From: Verrucomicrobiota bacterium
GTDB lineage: Bacteria > Verrucomicrobiota > Verrucomicrobiia > Chthoniobacterales > JAFAMB01
DNA length: 44,092 nt
Assembly: GCA_019246215.1 (NCBI GenBank)
Contig: JAFAQT010000031.1
Coordinates: 1-44,092, forward strand
Direction: 5' to 3'
The position numbers and the translations under genes were made by a program. The notes under the pieces are model-generated. The model was not told the DNA's origin, ran no database searches, and was given only the letters and a program-made list of their open reading frames with translations. Shown piece after piece: positions 28,212-36,300 of the stretch; the first letter of the stretch is position 1, and each line of letters opens with the position of its first letter.

Positions 28212-28838
28212 TCAAGGCTGAAATTCAAACCTGCACCGGTATAACCCAGACGCCATCTCTTCCTCGCGTTCAACGCGCACACCGAGAATTCGCTCCATCA
28301 TTTCCCGTTCGAGACGTCTGACCAGAGGGAACGCTTCGAGCAGATCAAAAATGGGTGAGTGATACTCCACGATAGCGATCGGATCACCACTCGAAAGCTC
28401 GGACATATAACCCTCCTGCTCGCGGATTTTCACCAGCCTTTCAGCAAGCTCGAGTACCGTTTTCCCGTGCAGCTTTCTCATGTAATCCTCCGTTTTCAAG
28501 GAGAAGACAGAATACAACAATTTCTCCCCGGCCGCGTGACCGTAGAGCCGATTGGCAGCGTGCAGGACTTCAATCGTCATCGCGTTGGTCGCACTCGGGA
28601 AAAAAATGTGCGCTTTCGGAGTCAGCCGATAGACCATCTCTGGGCGTCCCACCGGTTTCGGACGACGCCAGGTATCAACATAGCCGTGCCGCTCAAGCTC
28701 GTCGCAATGCTGTTTCACACCCATGTAACTGAGCTTCAGCCGTTCCCCGAGTTCCTTGACACAAAGTCCCTGGGTCTTTTTCAACGTGTCAATAATTCGC
28801 ATTCTCTGCGAACGGCCTACTTCACTTATCCGTTTCAT
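28212..28838 (-). CDS. Winged-helix transcriptional regulator (SufR/DeoR-like)
   Basis: A 208-aa DNA-binding protein from ATG 28838 (MKRISEVGRSQRMRII). The N-terminal winged helix covers about 8-80: RMRIIDTLKKTQGLCVKELGERL, MGVKQHCDELERHGYV and the wing RRPKPVGRPEMVYRLT. The C-terminal part (GEKLLYSVF, LELAERLVKIREQEGYMSEL) resembles SufR-type regulators, but the cysteine cluster used by SufR to hold Fe-S is missing (only one cysteine in the C-terminal half), so it is unlikely to be an Fe-S sensor of that kind. Its start codon overlaps the stop of a 51-codon ORF upstream. Target genes are unknown. Confidence 0.8.
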   Translation of the reverse strand: MKRISEVGRSQRMRIIDTLKKTQGLCVKELGERLKLSYMGVKQHCDELERHGYVDTWRRPKPVGRPEMVYRLTPKAHIFFPSATNAMTIEVLHAANRLYGHAAGEKLLYSVFSLKTEDYMRKLHGKTVLELAERLVKIREQEGYMSELSSGDPIAIVEYHSPIFDLLEAFPLVRRLEREMMERILGVRVEREEEMASGLYRCRFEFQP

Positions 28839-28990
28839 CGAATTTCTGCACTGCGACGGCGATCGCCCGTAACAATCCGTTCGGGGACAACGGTTGCCCA
28901 CATGAGCAAATCCCGTCCGGTGAACCGAACCAGAAAGCCTTCCGTTCCGCCGGGAATGGGCAGGTCCCGACTTTTTTGGACCAGCCGCAT
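28835..28990 (-). CDS. Possible 51-aa protein coupled to the regulator
   Basis: This ORF is too short for the track. It starts at ATG 28990 and ends in TGA that overlaps the regulator's ATG (ATGA). The product begins MRLVQKSRDLPIPGG and contains EGFLVRFTGRDLLMW; no family recognised, no signal peptide. An in-frame stop lies just upstream of the ATG, and there is no clear Shine-Dalgarno sequence. Translational coupling and normal-looking codons favour a real gene, small size argues for caution. Confidence 0.4.
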   Translation of the reverse strand: MRLVQKSRDLPIPGGTEGFLVRFTGRDLLMWATVVPERIVTGDRRRSAEIR

Positions 28991-29018
28991 TCTCAGAGCA
29001 GAATCAGGGACGCGCAGA

Positions 29019-30452
29019 TCATTTACCGATCTTTACAATGGAATAGGTTTTTACACCCTTGCGATCCAGCAAAAGCAAAAGGTTCGGCTTACCTTTCTGG
29101 TCAGCCAATGCTTTTTGGAACGATTCCGTATCGGTTACCTGGTTTCGCCCAACTTCAGTGATCACGTCCCCTGTCTGAATATCGGCCACCGCCGCAGGAC
29201 TGTTCGGGATAACCTCGGTCACCACAACCCCGGAATCCGACTTTAGTCCTAACTCTTGTCTCAGCCCGGGAGTTACGTCCTGGACCTGAACGCCGAAGCT
29301 GGACGCCACATTTTCGCGTTGCGAGGGGGGTGGCTGATTACTCGCCAATTTGTTGGTGTCGCTCGGCAACTCTTCGGTAACAACGTTCACAGTGGTTTTC
29401 TTGCCATTCCGCCAGACGCCGAGAGTAACTTGTGCACCTATTTTTTTCTTCAAGACCTCGTTTTGGAGTTCCCTTGCACTGGAGACTTGGACGCCATCCA
29501 CATCCGTGATGACATCTGCCGGACGCAAATCGCTCTTTGCCGCAGGGGCATCGGCTTGAATCGTTCGCACAACCACTCCACTGTCCACTCCTTTGAAAAC
29601 CTCTGCGCGGTTCTGATCATTGAGACTTTCGATGATAATCCCAAGCCATGGCCGAACAATTTTGCCCGAAGCGATAAGTTGATCGCTGACCCGCTTGGCA
29701 AGATTGCTGGAGATCGCAAAACCTAGCCCGCGGTTCAGGCCATGGATCAGCGTATTCATGCCAACAACGTTGCCATCAATATCACACAGCGGACCGCCGC
29801 TGTTTCCGGGATTGATTGCGGCATCCGTCTGGATGTAGTCCTCATATTTATCCGGTAAGAGTTCGTTGCGTCCTTTGGCACTGACCACGCCTGTCGTAAA
29901 TGTGTAAGCAAATTTGTACGGCGTTCCGATCGCACACACTATCTGACCTACTTTCAGCTCGTCGCTGTTAGAGAAAGCGACGGTGGGGAGATTGGCGGCA
30001 TCGATCTTTAAGACCGCCACATCGGTACGCTCATCAGAGCCAATGACCTTGGCTGCGAGCGTTCGCCCGTCCTTCAGTTTAACGTTTATCTTATCTTCGC
30101 CCTCAATAACATGGTTATTCGTGACGATGTACCCGTCCTCACGCACAATAAAGCCGGAACCTTCGCTCTGATCGGGCTGCTCACTTTCATCGCGTGGACC
30201 TCTAAAAAAGAAATCAAAACCATCCATCGGATTAGTGGAATTCCCCGCTCGCCCACTTTTCTCGACATCAACCACCACCACTGCCGGAGCAACTTTTTCG
30301 TACACGGCCGTATAAGCATTGTTCAGCTGGTGCGCGATATCTTTCGCCGAGTCCGAGGCCGACGTCTCGGCATAAAGTGGCTGGGGCGCCGGTTGGCTTA
30401 ACAGAAGTAGCCCCCCAAAGGCGAGGGCCGAGACACGATCAATTAGGCTCAT
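29019..30452 (-). CDS. degP: Periplasmic serine protease/chaperone DegP (HtrA family)
   Basis: A 477-aa HtrA protease from ATG 30452 (the track start is a TTG 45 nt upstream). A signal peptide (SALAFGGLLLLSQPAPQPLYA) sends it to the periplasm. The trypsin-like domain has the full triad: His in VTNNHVIEG, Asp in ERTDVAVLKI, Ser in AAINPGNSGGPL. Two PDZ domains follow, each with a carboxylate loop (around RPWLGIIIESL and SFGVQVQDV), and a linker rich in Pro/Gln separates them. A flexible acidic loop (FFFRGPRDESEQPDQSEG) comes before the protease domain, as in the LA loop of DegP/DegQ. It should degrade or refold damaged envelope proteins. Confidence 0.94.
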   Translation of the reverse strand: MSLIDRVSALAFGGLLLLSQPAPQPLYAETSASDSAKDIAHQLNNAYTAVYEKVAPAVVVVDVEKSGRAGNSTNPMDGFDFFFRGPRDESEQPDQSEGSGFIVREDGYIVTNNHVIEGEDKINVKLKDGRTLAAKVIGSDERTDVAVLKIDAANLPTVAFSNSDELKVGQIVCAIGTPYKFAYTFTTGVVSAKGRNELLPDKYEDYIQTDAAINPGNSGGPLCDIDGNVVGMNTLIHGLNRGLGFAISSNLAKRVSDQLIASGKIVRPWLGIIIESLNDQNRAEVFKGVDSGVVVRTIQADAPAAKSDLRPADVITDVDGVQVSSARELQNEVLKKKIGAQVTLGVWRNGKKTTVNVVTEELPSDTNKLASNQPPPSQRENVASSFGVQVQDVTPGLRQELGLKSDSGVVVTEVIPNSPAAVADIQTGDVITEVGRNQVTDTESFQKALADQKGKPNLLLLLDRKGVKTYSIVKIGK

Positions 30453-30614
30453 AATGCAAGTACGCTGCGACAGGGGGGAGGTTAACCGCCTGTTCAATCT
30501 TCGGATTCTCCGCTACGGGTGGCATGAACGCAACCATGGTTCTAAGAGGTAAGGGGTCCACCTGATTGACAATCGGAAGTGAGCCCTTACTCTTTAACCA
30601 ACTAGTCAATCAAA

Positions 30615-31811
30615 ATGCACAGCTTAGCCGAAACCGCCGATAAGCGGTTCCTTTCTTTCGCCCCAGGTTTCTGGTCAACGATCGTTCCTGAACTCTGGAA
30701 TGACTGGAAATGGCAACTTAAGAATCGGATCACTAATCTTCAGCAACTTGAACAAAAGTTTGCCTTAACCCCCGAGGAGCGGGCCGGGGTGATCCTGTCC
30801 GGAAATAAGCTTGCGCTCGCGATCACACCTCACTTTTTTAATCTCATCGACCCGGAAGATGCAGATTGCCCGATTCGTCGACAAGTCATTCCGCGTGTCG
30901 AGGAGTCCTATCAATCTCCGCTCGAAATGGCTGATCCGTGCGGCGAAGACTCCCACATGCCAGTCCCGGGACTTGTCCATCGCTATCCCGATCGGGTGCT
31001 CTTTCTGGTTACCGACCGATGCGCCTCGTATTGTCGCTATTGCACTAGGAGCCGCGTGGTGAGTGGCGTTGGCGAACACGAGTTGCACACCAATTTTGAG
31101 GAAGCTTATCGATATTTGGAAACTCACCTAGAAATCCGAGATGTCTTGCTTTCCGGTGGAGATGCCCTGCTACTTTCCGACGATAAACTCCGCGGGATTT
31201 TGCGGCGTTTGCGCGCCATCGAACACATAGAGTTTGTCCGGATCGGCACACGTGTCCCAATTTTCCTGCCGCAACGGATCACACCGGAGTTGTGCCGGAT
31301 GCTCCAGGAATTTCATCCCCTCTGGATGAGCGTTCACGTCAACCATCCCCGCGAGTTGACCACCGAGGTGAGGACAGCTCTCGAACGCCTCGTCGATCAT
31401 GGAATACCGCTCGGAAACCAGAGCGTGCTCCTGAAAGGGGTAAATGACGATTTGACTGTGATGAGGGCACTTGTTCACAAACTGGTGATGTGCCGCGTCC
31501 GCCCGTATTATATCTATCAGTGTGACCTCATCCACGGGTCGGCTCACCTCCGAACCTCCGTGGCGAAAGGGATCGAGATTATCGAAGGTCTCCGGGGTCA
31601 CACGACCGGCTACGCTGTACCGCAGTTCGTCATCGATGCACCAGGGGGAGGCGGTAAAGTTCCAATAAACCCAGGATACATTCTCTATCATGACCACGAG
31701 AAGATCGTGATCAGAAATTACGAAGGGAAAATCTTCGAATATCCTGAATCGGAGACGACTGGGCATTCCAGTGCCAGCTCAGACTATGTAGACGAATATT
31801 TGTACTCCTGA
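30615..31811 (+). CDS. kamA: Lysine 2,3-aminomutase (KamA, radical SAM)
   Basis: A 398-aa radical-SAM, PLP-dependent mutase that turns L-lysine into L-beta-lysine. The [4Fe-4S] motif is C136-x3-C140-x2-C143 in CASYCRYC. Substrate residues of true lysine aminomutases are present: the aspartates in KGVNDD and in YQCDLIHGSAHLRT. PLP lysine lies in PGGGGKVPINPGY. The extra N-terminal region and length (Clostridium enzyme 416 aa) favour KamA over the shorter EpmB that modifies elongation factor P. No lysine-degradation (kamDE, kdd, kce, kal) or ablB gene is adjacent, so whether beta-lysine is fermented, used as an osmolyte or goes elsewhere is open. Confidence 0.9.
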   Translation: MHSLAETADKRFLSFAPGFWSTIVPELWNDWKWQLKNRITNLQQLEQKFALTPEERAGVILSGNKLALAITPHFFNLIDPEDADCPIRRQVIPRVEESYQSPLEMADPCGEDSHMPVPGLVHRYPDRVLFLVTDRCASYCRYCTRSRVVSGVGEHELHTNFEEAYRYLETHLEIRDVLLSGGDALLLSDDKLRGILRRLRAIEHIEFVRIGTRVPIFLPQRITPELCRMLQEFHPLWMSVHVNHPRELTTEVRTALERLVDHGIPLGNQSVLLKGVNDDLTVMRALVHKLVMCRVRPYYIYQCDLIHGSAHLRTSVAKGIEIIEGLRGHTTGYAVPQFVIDAPGGGGKVPINPGYILYHDHEKIVIRNYEGKIFEYPESETTGHSSASSDYVDEYLYS

Positions 31812-31814
31812 AAG

Positions 31815-31965
31815 CAGTTTGCCAGCGTCAATTGTCAGTTGCCAGTTAAAGAAAGATAATTCGGAACCGCGCAGCTTCTCCCACGGCTAACTGCATTCGA
31901 GCGCTGGAATCTGGGCGCGACGCTGCTTTTCCAGCTGGCAACTGACAATTGAGACTGGCAAACTG
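31815..31965. repeat. Inverted-repeat element, copy 2 of the GTTGCCAGT family
   Basis: Arms of 33 bp match at 30 positions: left 31815-31847 starts CAGTTTGCCAGCGTCAATTG, right 31933-31965 ends TTGAGACTGGCAAACTG. The interior is about 85 bp with no ORF. It fills the space from kamA's stop to 13 nt before the methyltransferase ATG. Confidence 0.75.
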
Positions 31966-31978
31966 GTATACTGCTTGC

Positions 31979-33148
31979 ATGGCCGGGATCGTCGTCAAAC
32001 CGCGTGCGCGGATTTTCCACGGACACGACTGGGTCTACAGCTCAGAGGTTCTGAAGATCTTTGGTAACCCAGAGGCTGGGGATGTTATCTCGCTCAAAGA
32101 CGCGCAAGATCGCTTGTTGGGATCTGCGATCTACAATCCGAATTCGCAGATCATTGCCAGACGATTCTCGCGGCGCAAACAGGCGTTAGACCACGATTTC
32201 TTTATCCGTAGAATCGGCCAAGCGATTTCCTCCCGCGAAAAACTCGGGATTCTGCGAAGCCCAGGGCGAGTCGTGTGGAGTGAAAGCGACGGATTGCCCG
32301 GGGTGATTATCGATCGTTACGGAACACATCTCGTTCTGCAAACTCTCACCCTGGCGATGGATCGGAAAAAGGAGTTAATTGTCGAAGTTGCCAAACAGCT
32401 CCTGTCGCCCGGTTCGATTATCGAAAGGAATGACGCACCGATCCGGAAAGCAGAAGGCCTCAAAAGCGCCGCAGGTCCCCTCTATGGGGAGCAGCCGGGC
32501 ACGATCACAATCGAGGCGAAGGGAATACGGTTTCATGTCGACCTGATGACAGGACACAAGACGGGACTTTACCTAGACCAACTGGACAATTATGAGGCAG
32601 TAGCAAAACTCTCTAATGGTTTAAGGGTCCTCGACTGTTTTGCAAATCAAGGGGCATTTGCGATTGCATGCGCCAACGCTGGAGCCTCGACTGTCACGGC
32701 CGTCGAAATCAGCGATCAATTAGTGAAGCTGATCGACGAGAACGCTCAACTGAACGGAGTCAGCATCACCACGGAGGAAGCGAATGTCTTTGACTACCTT
32801 TCGACGCAAATTCGAGAAAACGTGCAGTTTGATCTAATAATACTTGATCCCCCTTCTTTCACCAAAACCAAAGAATCGCTCAACAGCGCGCGGCGAGGTT
32901 ATAAGGAGATTCATTTACGCGCTCTTCAATTGCTGGCGCCGGACGGATATCTGGCGACATTCTCCTGCTCACATCACGTTTCACGTGAAATGTTCCTGGA
33001 GATGATCGTCGATGCTAGCGTGGATGCAAAGCGACACGTGCGAATCATCAAGTATCTATCGCAGCCGCTCGATCACCCGATTCTTCCACACATTCCGGAG
33101 ACCGAGTATCTAAAGGGGTACCTGCTCCAGGTGCTGCCGGGACGTTAA
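31979..33148 (+). CDS. rlmI: SAM-dependent rRNA methyltransferase, RlmI-like
   Basis: A 389-aa class-I methyltransferase of the RlmI family (23S rRNA m5C in E. coli). Start ATG 31979 (MAGIVVKPRARIFHGH); the track start lies in the repeat. N-terminal PUA domain (about 1-75), then a central EEHEE-like region with DGLPGVIIDRYG, then the Rossmann core: DCFANQGAFAIACANAGA, VEISDQLVKLIDENAQLNG and the catalytic motif LDPPSFTKTK. Near the end FSCSHHVSREMF is encoded by DNA containing a parS-like palindrome. The exact methylation site is inferred from the family only. Confidence 0.88.
   Translation: MAGIVVKPRARIFHGHDWVYSSEVLKIFGNPEAGDVISLKDAQDRLLGSAIYNPNSQIIARRFSRRKQALDHDFFIRRIGQAISSREKLGILRSPGRVVWSESDGLPGVIIDRYGTHLVLQTLTLAMDRKKELIVEVAKQLLSPGSIIERNDAPIRKAEGLKSAAGPLYGEQPGTITIEAKGIRFHVDLMTGHKTGLYLDQLDNYEAVAKLSNGLRVLDCFANQGAFAIACANAGASTVTAVEISDQLVKLIDENAQLNGVSITTEEANVFDYLSTQIRENVQFDLIILDPPSFTKTKESLNSARRGYKEIHLRALQLLAPDGYLATFSCSHHVSREMFLEMIVDASVDAKRHVRIIKYLSQPLDHPILPHIPETEYLKGYLLQVLPGR
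32977..32992. promoter_or_regulatory. parS-like palindrome inside rlmI
   Basis: CGTTTCACGTGAAATG contains the perfect 12-bp palindrome TTTCACGTGAAA and matches the bacterial ParB consensus TGTTTCACGTGAAACA at 13 of 16 positions. parS sites often lie within genes near the replication origin. The codons encode a conserved part of the methyltransferase (SHHVSRE), so coincidence is possible. Confidence 0.4.
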
Positions 33149-33150
33149 GG

Positions 33151-33345
33151 CAGTTGCCAGTGCCAGTGTTAACGTCAGTGCTTGCCAGAGGGGGAGCGTA
33201 GCCGGCGTGGCGGTGCTCTTGACGGTGGGACCCCTCGTCCGAATCCGGCAAAGTAGCTCGCGGCCAAATAGGAGGCTGGACCTGCAAATCCCGGCTCAAC
33301 CTACCCGCGGTTCAACACTGGCATTGCCACTGACACTGAGAACTG
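33151..33345. repeat. Inverted-repeat element, copy 3 of the GTTGCCAGT family
   Basis: Left CAGTTGCCAGTGCCAGTGTT and GTCAGTG pair, with gaps, with right AACACTGGCATTGCCACTGACACTG. The arms are built of CAGTGCCAGT-like words as in copies 1 and 2, but here are less regular. The interior is about 135 bp. The whole 254-nt gap after rlmI shows nothing else apart from the start of the next gene's leader. Confidence 0.6.
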
Positions 33346-33402
33346 GTTTGAGATCACAGATTTTCGTTGCGGCCGCCTTTGTTTTCCTGACAATGGAGTT
33401 TC

Positions 33403-34014
33403 ATGTCGGAGAGTATGAAAGAACCGTTTCTTGATCTTCCGGACGAGCAATCTCCCTCACCTGAATTGCTCGATTCGCAGGTCCAACGGGCTCAGGAGCA
33501 GCTTCTGCAGCTAAAGCGGCAGCAGGAGCAGATCGAAAAACAGAAACGTGAACTCGAGGAGCTCAGCCGGAAACAGGAGGACCTTGAGAAGGGTCGCGCC
33601 GACATGATCGAAAAGCTCACCCGATCGCTCGTGGTGATCGAGCGAGAAACCTATGAAGCCGAAAAACGTGTGGAACAGTTGCGGCTCACAAACGCGACCT
33701 TCGCGCAACATCTCGATTCTCTCGAAAGGATTAATCCGAAAAGTTGGAGCAATTCGGATCTCCACAAAGAATTGAGCAAAGCGTTGAGCGCGGTGGATGA
33801 CGCCCGCGCCGAATACACGAAATCACTTACGAAAATCAATGCCAAGTCCGATGGAGAAGTAATCAAGCCAGGTCCGACGGTGGAGGAGGGTTACTATACG
33901 CCACCAGACGATGCCAGCTTCGCGGTGTGGCTCAAAAGGGGTTTCGCATTTACGCTCCCCGTTTTAATTTTTGGGTTAAGCGCGCTGCTGGTTTTCTACT
34001 TCATGCGCGGATGA
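33403..34014 (+). CDS. Tail-anchored coiled-coil protein
   Basis: A 203-aa protein of unknown function. Residues about 25-110 form a strong coiled coil rich in Gln, Glu, Lys and Leu (QVQRAQEQLLQLKRQQEQIE); a looser helical part follows to about 150. A single membrane segment closes the protein (LPVLIFGLSALLVFYF, about 180-198), leaving only a few residues beyond it. There is no signal peptide, so the coiled coil is probably cytoplasmic and anchored by its tail. A second protein of the same architecture follows 12 nt later. The second ATG (SESMKEP) is an alternative start. Confidence 0.75.
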   Translation: MSESMKEPFLDLPDEQSPSPELLDSQVQRAQEQLLQLKRQQEQIEKQKRELEELSRKQEDLEKGRADMIEKLTRSLVVIERETYEAEKRVEQLRLTNATFAQHLDSLERINPKSWSNSDLHKELSKALSAVDDARAEYTKSLTKINAKSDGEVIKPGPTVEEGYYTPPDDASFAVWLKRGFAFTLPVLIFGLSALLVFYFMRG

Positions 34015-34026
34015 TACTGTTAAGCG

Positions 34027-34404
34027 ATGGGACGCAGACGATTTAACGATTCCCCGATTTCGGCGAAACAGGACGAGCTCGCGAAACAGGAAGAAGAGCT
34101 GCGTCGCCAGATGGAGGAATTGCAGCGCAAGATCGAGGAAGCCCCAAAGTTGGCGCAGGCCGAGCAGGAACGGCAGCGACAGGAAAGGATCGCGCGGGCA
34201 TCCACGAGACGGAGCCCACTGGATTCCCCGGACATCTTGCAGGATTCGCGGCACGGCGAGGATTTGTTCACAGAGCGCCCGCGTCGGCCGAGACGCGCGC
34301 AACGGCGTCAAGCCCGACTGCGCCTGTTGATTTCCTGTTTGGCGGTGCTAGTCCTGGTTGCCATCGTTATCTTTCTGACGATCCAGATGTTCAATCACCT
34401 CTGA
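34027..34404 (+). CDS. Second small tail-anchored coiled-coil protein
   Basis: A 125-aa unknown protein. Residues about 10-55 form a charged coiled coil (QDELAKQEEELRRQMEELQ), then a very basic stretch (RPRRPRRAQRRQARLR) sits directly before the C-terminal membrane segment (LLISCLAVLVLVAIVIFLTI, about 99-120), as expected for a cytoplasm-facing tail anchor. It lies 12 nt after the previous gene and about 100 nt before gatC. The shared layout suggests the pair works together; low-complexity composition makes similarity searches weak. Confidence 0.7.
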   Translation: MGRRRFNDSPISAKQDELAKQEEELRRQMEELQRKIEEAPKLAQAEQERQRQERIARASTRRSPLDSPDILQDSRHGEDLFTERPRRPRRAQRRQARLRLLISCLAVLVLVAIVIFLTIQMFNHL

Positions 34405-34501
34405 GTAGCGAAGTCTCAGTGCCGGTCTGCTGATAAAATCTACAGGCCCTTCTCTCGGTTGCGAAACGCCCGCACTAGCCCTATTCGTTACCACGATCAC
34501 C

Positions 34502-34789
34502 ATGAGCTCAAAGAACTTTGACGTCGAATACCTGGCCGAACTGGCCCGCATCAAATTGACTCCAGACGAGATCAAAACATTCGAAGCCCAATTAGGACTA
34601 GTGCTAGAGCACGTAGCAAAACTGAATGCGATCGACGTCTTACAAGTCGAACCAATGGCTCACAGTTTCCCAATTTACAACGTCTTTCGCGAAGATGAGA
34701 TGGGAGAAAGCTTGGATCGCGAGGCAGCTCTCGCGAACGCGCCGAAACAAGCCCAGGGATTATTCATCGTAACGAAAGTCGTGGAGTAA
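34502..34789 (+). CDS. gatC: Asp/Glu-tRNA amidotransferase subunit C
   Basis: A 95-aa GatC, the small stabilising subunit wrapped around GatA in the enzyme that amidates Glu-tRNA(Gln) and/or Asp-tRNA(Asn). VEYLAELARIKLTPDEIKTFEAQLG, VAKLNAIDVLQVEPMAHSFP and the C-terminal NAPKQAQGLFIVTKVVE are standard. It lies 4 nt upstream of gatA. gatB is not in the window. Confidence 0.95.
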   Translation: MSSKNFDVEYLAELARIKLTPDEIKTFEAQLGLVLEHVAKLNAIDVLQVEPMAHSFPIYNVFREDEMGESLDREAALANAPKQAQGLFIVTKVVE

Positions 34790-34793
34790 CGCA

Positions 34794-36296
34794 GTGGAAC
34801 TCACCTCGCTGACCGTTCACGAACTTCAGCCGTTGATCCGCACTGGGCAAATCTCGCCAAAGGAGGCTGTCGAAGCGTTGGGGCGCCGGATCGAAGAAGT
34901 GGATCCATTCATCCACGGCTACCTGTCACACGATCTAGACCGCGCAATTTCGGACGCTCAAAAAGCCGATGTGCGTCTTCCTCTAGGCGGTGTGCCGATT
35001 TCCATCAAAGATGTCATCAACGTCAAAGGCCATCCTTGCGGTTGTGCCTCAAAGATTCTCGAAGGGTACGTCGCCCCGTACGACGCGACGGTCATTGCGA
35101 AGTTACGGGCTGCCGGCGCTGTACCGTTCGGCCGAGTCAATATGGACGAATTCGCCATGGGTTCTTCGACCGAAAATTCGGCATTCGGTCCGACCCGAAA
35201 CCCGTGGGATCTTACGCGCATTCCGGGCGGTTCGAGCGGCGGCTCCGCGGCGGTAGTCGCTGCCGATGAGGCTTTCGCAGCTCTTGGATCGGACACAGGT
35301 GGTTCAATCCGCCAACCCGCTGCCTTTTGCGGTCGAGTCGGGCTAAAGCCAACTTATGGTCGAGTCTCGCGTTTTGGTCTCGTCGCTTTTGCCTCTTCAC
35401 TGGACCAAATCGGCCCGATCACGAAAGATGTGCGGGACGCGGCTATCCTGATGAATATTATTTCCGGTCCCGACGAATTTGACTCCACCTCCCTGGACGA
35501 CCACGTACCGGATTTTACCGTTGCCCTTGAGAAAGGAGTCAAGGGACTGAAGCTTGGTCTCCCGAAAGAGTATTTTATTGAAGGGCTCGATCTCGAGGTG
35601 GAAAAAACTGTGCGGGCGGCTGTCGCCAACCTTGAGGGACTTGGCGCCGAGGTGATCGAGATTTCGTTACCCCACACCGAATTCGCCCTAAGCACCTATT
35701 ATATCATCGCTCCTGCCGAAGCCTCTGCGAACCTCGCCAGATTTGATGGCGTACGGTATGGTGCCCGCGCCAAAGGAACAAAGAGTTTGCTGGAACATTA
35801 TGGCAAAACAAGAGAAGAAGGGTTCGGCCCGGAAGTCAAACGGCGGATTATCCTGGGCACGTACGTGCTGAGTTCGGGCTACTACGACGCTTATTATCTG
35901 CGAGCTCAAAAGGTTCGGACGCTGATACGACAGGATTTCGCCGCTGCCTTTGAGAAGGTCGATGCTATTGTCTGTCCGACATCTCCAACACCGGCGTTCA
36001 AATTAGGTGAACGGACAAATGATCCTCTTAGCATGTATCTCGCAGACATTTTTACGTTGGCCGCAAACATCGCCGGGATCTGCGGCATAAGTGTCCCGTG
36101 CGGTTTTCTCGAGAGAGAGGAAAAACAGCTTCCCGTTGGTCTCCAGATCCTTGGCAAGGAGCTAAATGAGCCCGTTGTGCTCCAGATCGCTTATGCGTAC
36201 GAACAGAACACAGTTTGGCATAAGGCGAAGCCGCGCGTCACCTTTTCGCCCGCGAAATCAAGCGAAGGAAGAAGCGACGAGCTCATCGCGGATTAG
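34794..36296 (+). CDS. gatA: Asp/Glu-tRNA amidotransferase subunit A
   Basis: The glutaminase subunit, 500 aa, amidase-signature fold. The Ser-cisSer-Lys triad is seen at K72 (SIKDV), S147 (PGGSSGGSAA) and S171 (GSDTGGSIRQPAAF), with the same spacing as in Staphylococcus GatA. NMDEFAMGSSTENSAFG and the later GLQILGK are also typical. The start is GTG at 34794, 4 nt after gatC. The gene ends 4 nt from the convergent acs gene. Presence of GatCA suggests that at least one of GlnRS or AsnRS is missing or supplemented. Confidence 0.96.
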   Translation: MELTSLTVHELQPLIRTGQISPKEAVEALGRRIEEVDPFIHGYLSHDLDRAISDAQKADVRLPLGGVPISIKDVINVKGHPCGCASKILEGYVAPYDATVIAKLRAAGAVPFGRVNMDEFAMGSSTENSAFGPTRNPWDLTRIPGGSSGGSAAVVAADEAFAALGSDTGGSIRQPAAFCGRVGLKPTYGRVSRFGLVAFASSLDQIGPITKDVRDAAILMNIISGPDEFDSTSLDDHVPDFTVALEKGVKGLKLGLPKEYFIEGLDLEVEKTVRAAVANLEGLGAEVIEISLPHTEFALSTYYIIAPAEASANLARFDGVRYGARAKGTKSLLEHYGKTREEGFGPEVKRRIILGTYVLSSGYYDAYYLRAQKVRTLIRQDFAAAFEKVDAIVCPTSPTPAFKLGERTNDPLSMYLADIFTLAANIAGICGISVPCGFLEREEKQLPVGLQILGKELNEPVVLQIAYAYEQNTVWHKAKPRVTFSPAKSSEGRSDELIAD

Positions 36297-36300
36297 ATGT

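Noticed and set aside
28212-28838. SufR with an Fe-S cluster
   Set aside because: The C-terminal cysteine set is absent and no suf genes are adjacent, so only a SufR/DeoR-like winged helix is claimed.
30615-31811. EpmB (EF-P lysine aminomutase)
   Set aside because: The protein is longer, has lysine-binding aspartates of true KamA and no epmA or efp neighbour.
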